A DNA stretch of 6,979 bases from an uncultured Eubacteriales bacterium (lineage in GTDB: Bacteria; Bacillota; Clostridia; Christensenellales; Christensenellaceae): positions 1 to 6,979 of the forward strand of contig CAJJPW010000115.1 of the NCBI GenBank assembly GCA_905193725.1. The letters run 5' to 3'. Below are positions 5,276-6,979 of this stretch, piece by piece. Position numbers and translations under genes: made by a program. Each line of letters begins with the position of its first letter. The first letter of the stretch is position 1. A model generated the notes under the pieces. That model worked only from the letters and a program-made list of their open reading frames with translations, ran no database searches and was not told the DNA's origin.

Positions 5276-6283
5276 ATGACAAATATTGTAGACATCGCAC
5301 GGGAAGCCGGGGTATCCACTGCTACAGTATCGCGAGTGCTCAACAACCCGGAGCTGGTATCCGAAGAACGGCGAAAACAGGTGGAGGCAGCTGTAGAAAA
5401 GCTCAACTATTCGCCCAACTCTCTGGCCAGAGAGTTGGTTACCAAAAACACCAATGTAATCGGGATGTTCATTCCGGAGATCACCAATACCTTTGCGCCT
5501 TCGGTGATAGAGAGCTTTGAAAAGGAGCTCAACCGGTATCATTACAACATTTTTTTGTGCATTACCAATGCCAACCCTGAAACGGAGAGAAATTATATCA
5601 AGGTGATGACTAAAAAGAGGGTGGATGGCTTGGCGTTTTTAGGATACCGAGCGCTGAACTCGGAAAACAACGATTTACTCATCAAGACGGCGAAAAAAAC
5701 CCCTGTTGTGATGATGGATTATCCTCCTTCTGATGAGATGTACTGTGTGCAGACGGACGAGGAGCAGGGCGCATTTTTAGCCACTGAATACCTCATTAAA
5801 CTGGGACATCAGAAAATCGCCTTTTTAAATGGAAATCCACAGCACACTTCATATTACTATAAAATGCAGGGATACGAAAGGGCGCTGCACGCCTATGGTA
5901 TCGAGATGACTACCAAATACTGCCTGACCATTGAGCCCAATATGGTAGGAGGGTATAATGGCGCCATGGAATTTTTGCAGATGAACGATAGGCCCACCGC
6001 CATCTTCGCCTCGGGCGACCAGATTGCCATTGGGGTGTACAAGGCGGCCTATACCTTAGGCCTTTCTATCCCAAAAGATCTATCGGTGATTGGATTTTCT
6101 GGTTCCCCCATTTCCAATAGCCTATATCCACCGCTCACCACTGTAGCCCAATACGCCCAGGAGATGGGCAGTGGCGCCGCTAAAATGATGATGGATCTGA
6201 TCAACAAAAATCCCATTGCAGAGAGAAGGCTTGTCTTTGAGCCAAAGATATTAGAAAGGAAGTCCTGCAAGGCTCTAAAATAA
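5276..6283 (+). CDS. LacI-family transcriptional regulator
   Basis: A 335-residue repressor-type protein. Residues 2-25 (NIVDIAREAGVSTATVSRVL) are the canonical LacI helix-turn-helix, and 46-54 (SPNSLAREL) is the hinge helix with the minor-groove leucine at 50. The periplasmic-binding-like core starts at 61 (VIGMFIPEITNTF) and keeps RVDGLAFLG (115-123), IKLGHQKIAFLNG (174-186), GYERAL (199-204), AIFASGDQIAIGV (242-254, D248) and PPLTTV (285-290). The usual VIGFDD is VIGFSGSP (271-278), with Ser-Gly where the acidic pair normally lies, which may reflect the ligand. The DN-x-x-G pair is DEEQG at 161-165. The ATG has an overlapping GAGGTG site at a short spacing of 5 bases. It is divergent to the hydrolase and precedes a sugar-type binding protein. 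The operators O1-O3 are the likely targets. The effector is unknown. Confidence 0.94.
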   Translation: MTNIVDIAREAGVSTATVSRVLNNPELVSEERRKQVEAAVEKLNYSPNSLARELVTKNTNVIGMFIPEITNTFAPSVIESFEKELNRYHYNIFLCITNANPETERNYIKVMTKKRVDGLAFLGYRALNSENNDLLIKTAKKTPVVMMDYPPSDEMYCVQTDEEQGAFLATEYLIKLGHQKIAFLNGNPQHTSYYYKMQGYERALHAYGIEMTTKYCLTIEPNMVGGYNGAMEFLQMNDRPTAIFASGDQIAIGVYKAAYTLGLSIPKDLSVIGFSGSPISNSLYPPLTTVAQYAQEMGSGAAKMMMDLINKNPIAERRLVFEPKILERKSCKALK

Positions 6284-6341
6284 TCGGCGTGGCAGGAGCA
6301 CACTATCTTTAGGAAAAAATATATTGAATGATTTTACAGGG

Positions 6342-6383
6342 AAAAATCTGATGAATACGGGAATTTCATCAGATTTTTTCTTT
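6342..6383 (+). terminator. Strong Rho-independent terminator of the regulator gene
   Basis: AAAAATCTGATGAA (6342-6355) pairs perfectly with TTCATCAGATTTTT (6365-6378) around a 9-base loop, followed by a T run and CTTTG. It lies about 60 bases after the regulator stop and separates that transcript from the ABC transporter unit. The A-rich left arm could also make it work on the minus strand. Confidence 0.85.
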
Positions 6384-6432
6384 GTTACAAATTTTTTCAT
6401 AAAAAAATTTTCAGATTTTTTGATAAAAACTA

Positions 6433-6461
6433 TTGCACTTTGAAAAAAAGTTGTGTATAGT
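6433..6461 (+). promoter_or_regulatory. Predicted promoter of the ABC transporter unit
   Basis: TTGCAC (6433-6438) and TATAGT (6456-6461) are 17 bp apart, and a long A/T-rich stretch (6385-6430) precedes them and could act as an UP element. The start would be near 6468, leaving a leader of about 167 bases before the lipoprotein ATG. Operator O3 begins at the predicted start. Confidence 0.6.
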
Positions 6462-6466
6462 AAGGG

Positions 6467-6482
6467 ATGTAAAGCATTACAT
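6467..6482. promoter_or_regulatory. LacI-type operator O3 at the transporter transcription start
   Basis: ATGTAAAGCATTACAT has perfect 6-bp arms (ATGTAA/TTACAT) around AGCA and contains the same GTAA-N4-TTAC core (6469-6480) as O1 and O2. It sits at the predicted start site, a blocking position for a repressor. This ties the transporter to the regulator gene upstream. Confidence 0.65.
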
Positions 6483-6634
6483 ATTAAACACATCGGATTT
6501 GCGAAACGAGATCAAGTGAAGTACATAAAAACCACAGAAAAGGGCATATTAAAGAATATTTATTTGAAAATTTCTTTTGAAAATGTAAGATTTTCAAAAG
6601 AAAACAGTAAAAATACATTATGGAGGAACAAGAA
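6483..6634 (+). other. Long untranslated leader of the lipoprotein gene
   Basis: About 150 bases between operator O3 and the ATG carry no open frame with a ribosome binding site. A frame from 6453 to 6638 starts upstream of the predicted transcription start and overlaps the lipoprotein start, so it is not credible. The stretch is AT-rich and holds the perfect stem described at 6571-6603. I do not recognise a riboswitch class in it. Confidence 0.5.
6571..6603 (+). promoter_or_regulatory. Perfect 14-bp stem-loop in the lipoprotein leader
   Basis: TTTCTTTTGAAAAT (6571-6584) and ATTTTCAAAAGAAA (6590-6603) are exact complements around a GTAAG loop. The stem ends 18 bases before the GGAGG site (6622-6626). 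No T run follows, so it is not a terminator on this strand. It may shield the 5' end of the message from decay, bind a regulator as DNA, or influence translation. The stem is AT-rich and only moderately stable. Confidence 0.6.
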
Positions 6635-6979
6635 ATGAAAAAAGTAAGGTTATTAGCATTGGTGATGGCGCTTGCACTGGCAATTGCTGTTTTTGCTGGA
6701 TGTAGCTCAGATGCTTCTACAGAAGAGTCACCTGCGGACACATCTTCTCAGCAATCATCTGAAGAGCCTTCTGAATCCACAGAGGGAGGCAAGGACTTTG
6801 CAGCCCTGGCAGAACAGGCAGCAGTATCCATCCCCTCTGAGTTCCAGGGCCCAACAGAAAAGGCCATCCCCAAAGAGGGCATCAAAGTTGGCCTGGTTCC
6901 CAGCGATGCGGCACTCAGCGGCCCTGTAGCTCCACTCACTGCATTTGAAGAAGCAGCTGCGGAAATCGGCTGGGAGACT
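6635..6979 (+). CDS. Sugar-type ABC transporter substrate-binding lipoprotein, N-terminal part only
   Basis: The ATG at 6635 has a GGAGG site 8 bases upstream; 115 codons are open to the window edge. Residues 1-22 are a lipoprotein signal peptide: MKKVR, then a hydrophobic core LLALVMALALAIAVFAG, with C23 as the acylated cysteine (FAGC lipobox, with Phe at -3 less usual). Residues 24-50 form a Ser/Glu/Thr-rich tether typical of Gram-positive binding proteins. After a helical stretch, IKVGLVPSDAALSG and PLTAFEEAAAEIGWE (about 85-114) resemble the first strand and helix of the periplasmic-binding fold used by sugar ABC importers (the PBP-like/Peripla_BP_4 type). The protein would capture a solute outside the membrane and deliver it to permease and ATPase subunits expected beyond the right edge. 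Operator O3 puts it under the LacI-type regulator. Lipoprotein status is clear; the sugar assignment is moderate. Confidence 0.82.
   Translation, partial: MKKVRLLALVMALALAIAVFAGCSSDASTEESPADTSSQQSSEEPSESTEGGKDFAALAEQAAVSIPSEFQGPTEKAIPKEGIKVGLVPSDAALSGPVAPLTAFEEAAAEIGWET

Noticed and set aside
1..6979. CRISPR array, tRNA, rRNA or transposase gene
   Set aside because: No regular spaced repeats, cloverleaf-like or rRNA-like sequence, and no transposase motifs were seen on either strand.

Overview
The window looks like chromosomal DNA of a low-to-mid GC Firmicute, most likely a gut Clostridia/Oscillospiraceae-type bacterium. The grounds are strong AGGAGG-like ribosome binding sites, sigma-A-type promoters, a MepA-like MATE pump, a Gram-positive lipoprotein signal peptide with a Ser/Glu-rich tether, and U-tailed hairpin terminators. 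The organism is inferred from style, not from a marker gene.

Layout. (1) 1-1311, minus: nearly complete MATE-family drug/sodium antiporter cut by the left window edge, with a perfect 9-2-9 palindrome over its promoter. (2) 1312-1786: intergenic, promoter elements only. (3) 1787-2711, plus: two adjacent broken genes, a glyoxalase/VOC-family protein with one frameshift and a DUF3788-like protein with a nonsense codon and two frameshifts, followed by an 11-bp-period repeat and a terminator at 2841-2888. (4) 2956-3483, minus: stand-alone CoaC-like flavoprotein (HFCD family) with a near-consensus promoter. (5) 3484-4069: 586 bp without a convincing gene but rich in structure: a purine-rich strand, a bidirectional terminator-like hairpin, a 19-bp palindrome, a 15-bp inverted repeat enclosing 110 bp, and degenerate repeats trailing the next gene. 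(6) 4070-5044, minus: phosphotriesterase-family metal-dependent hydrolase. (7) 5276-6283, plus: divergent LacI-family regulator, closed by a strong terminator. (8) 6635-6979, plus: start of a sugar-type ABC transporter substrate-binding lipoprotein, cut by the right edge, with a long leader carrying a perfect 14-bp stem.

How it fits together. The motif GTAA-N4-TTAC occurs at 5074-5085 (before the hydrolase), 5240-5251 (before the lacI-type gene) and 6469-6480 (at the predicted start site of the lipoprotein transcript). The simplest reading is one local regulon: the LacI-type protein represses itself, the divergent hydrolase and the downstream ABC importer. By analogy with phosphotriesterase-like lactonases, the imported ligand may be a sugar, sugar acid or lactone that the hydrolase then opens; the substrate is not readable from the sequence. 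The MATE gene, the broken pair and the flavoprotein show no sign of belonging to this regulon.
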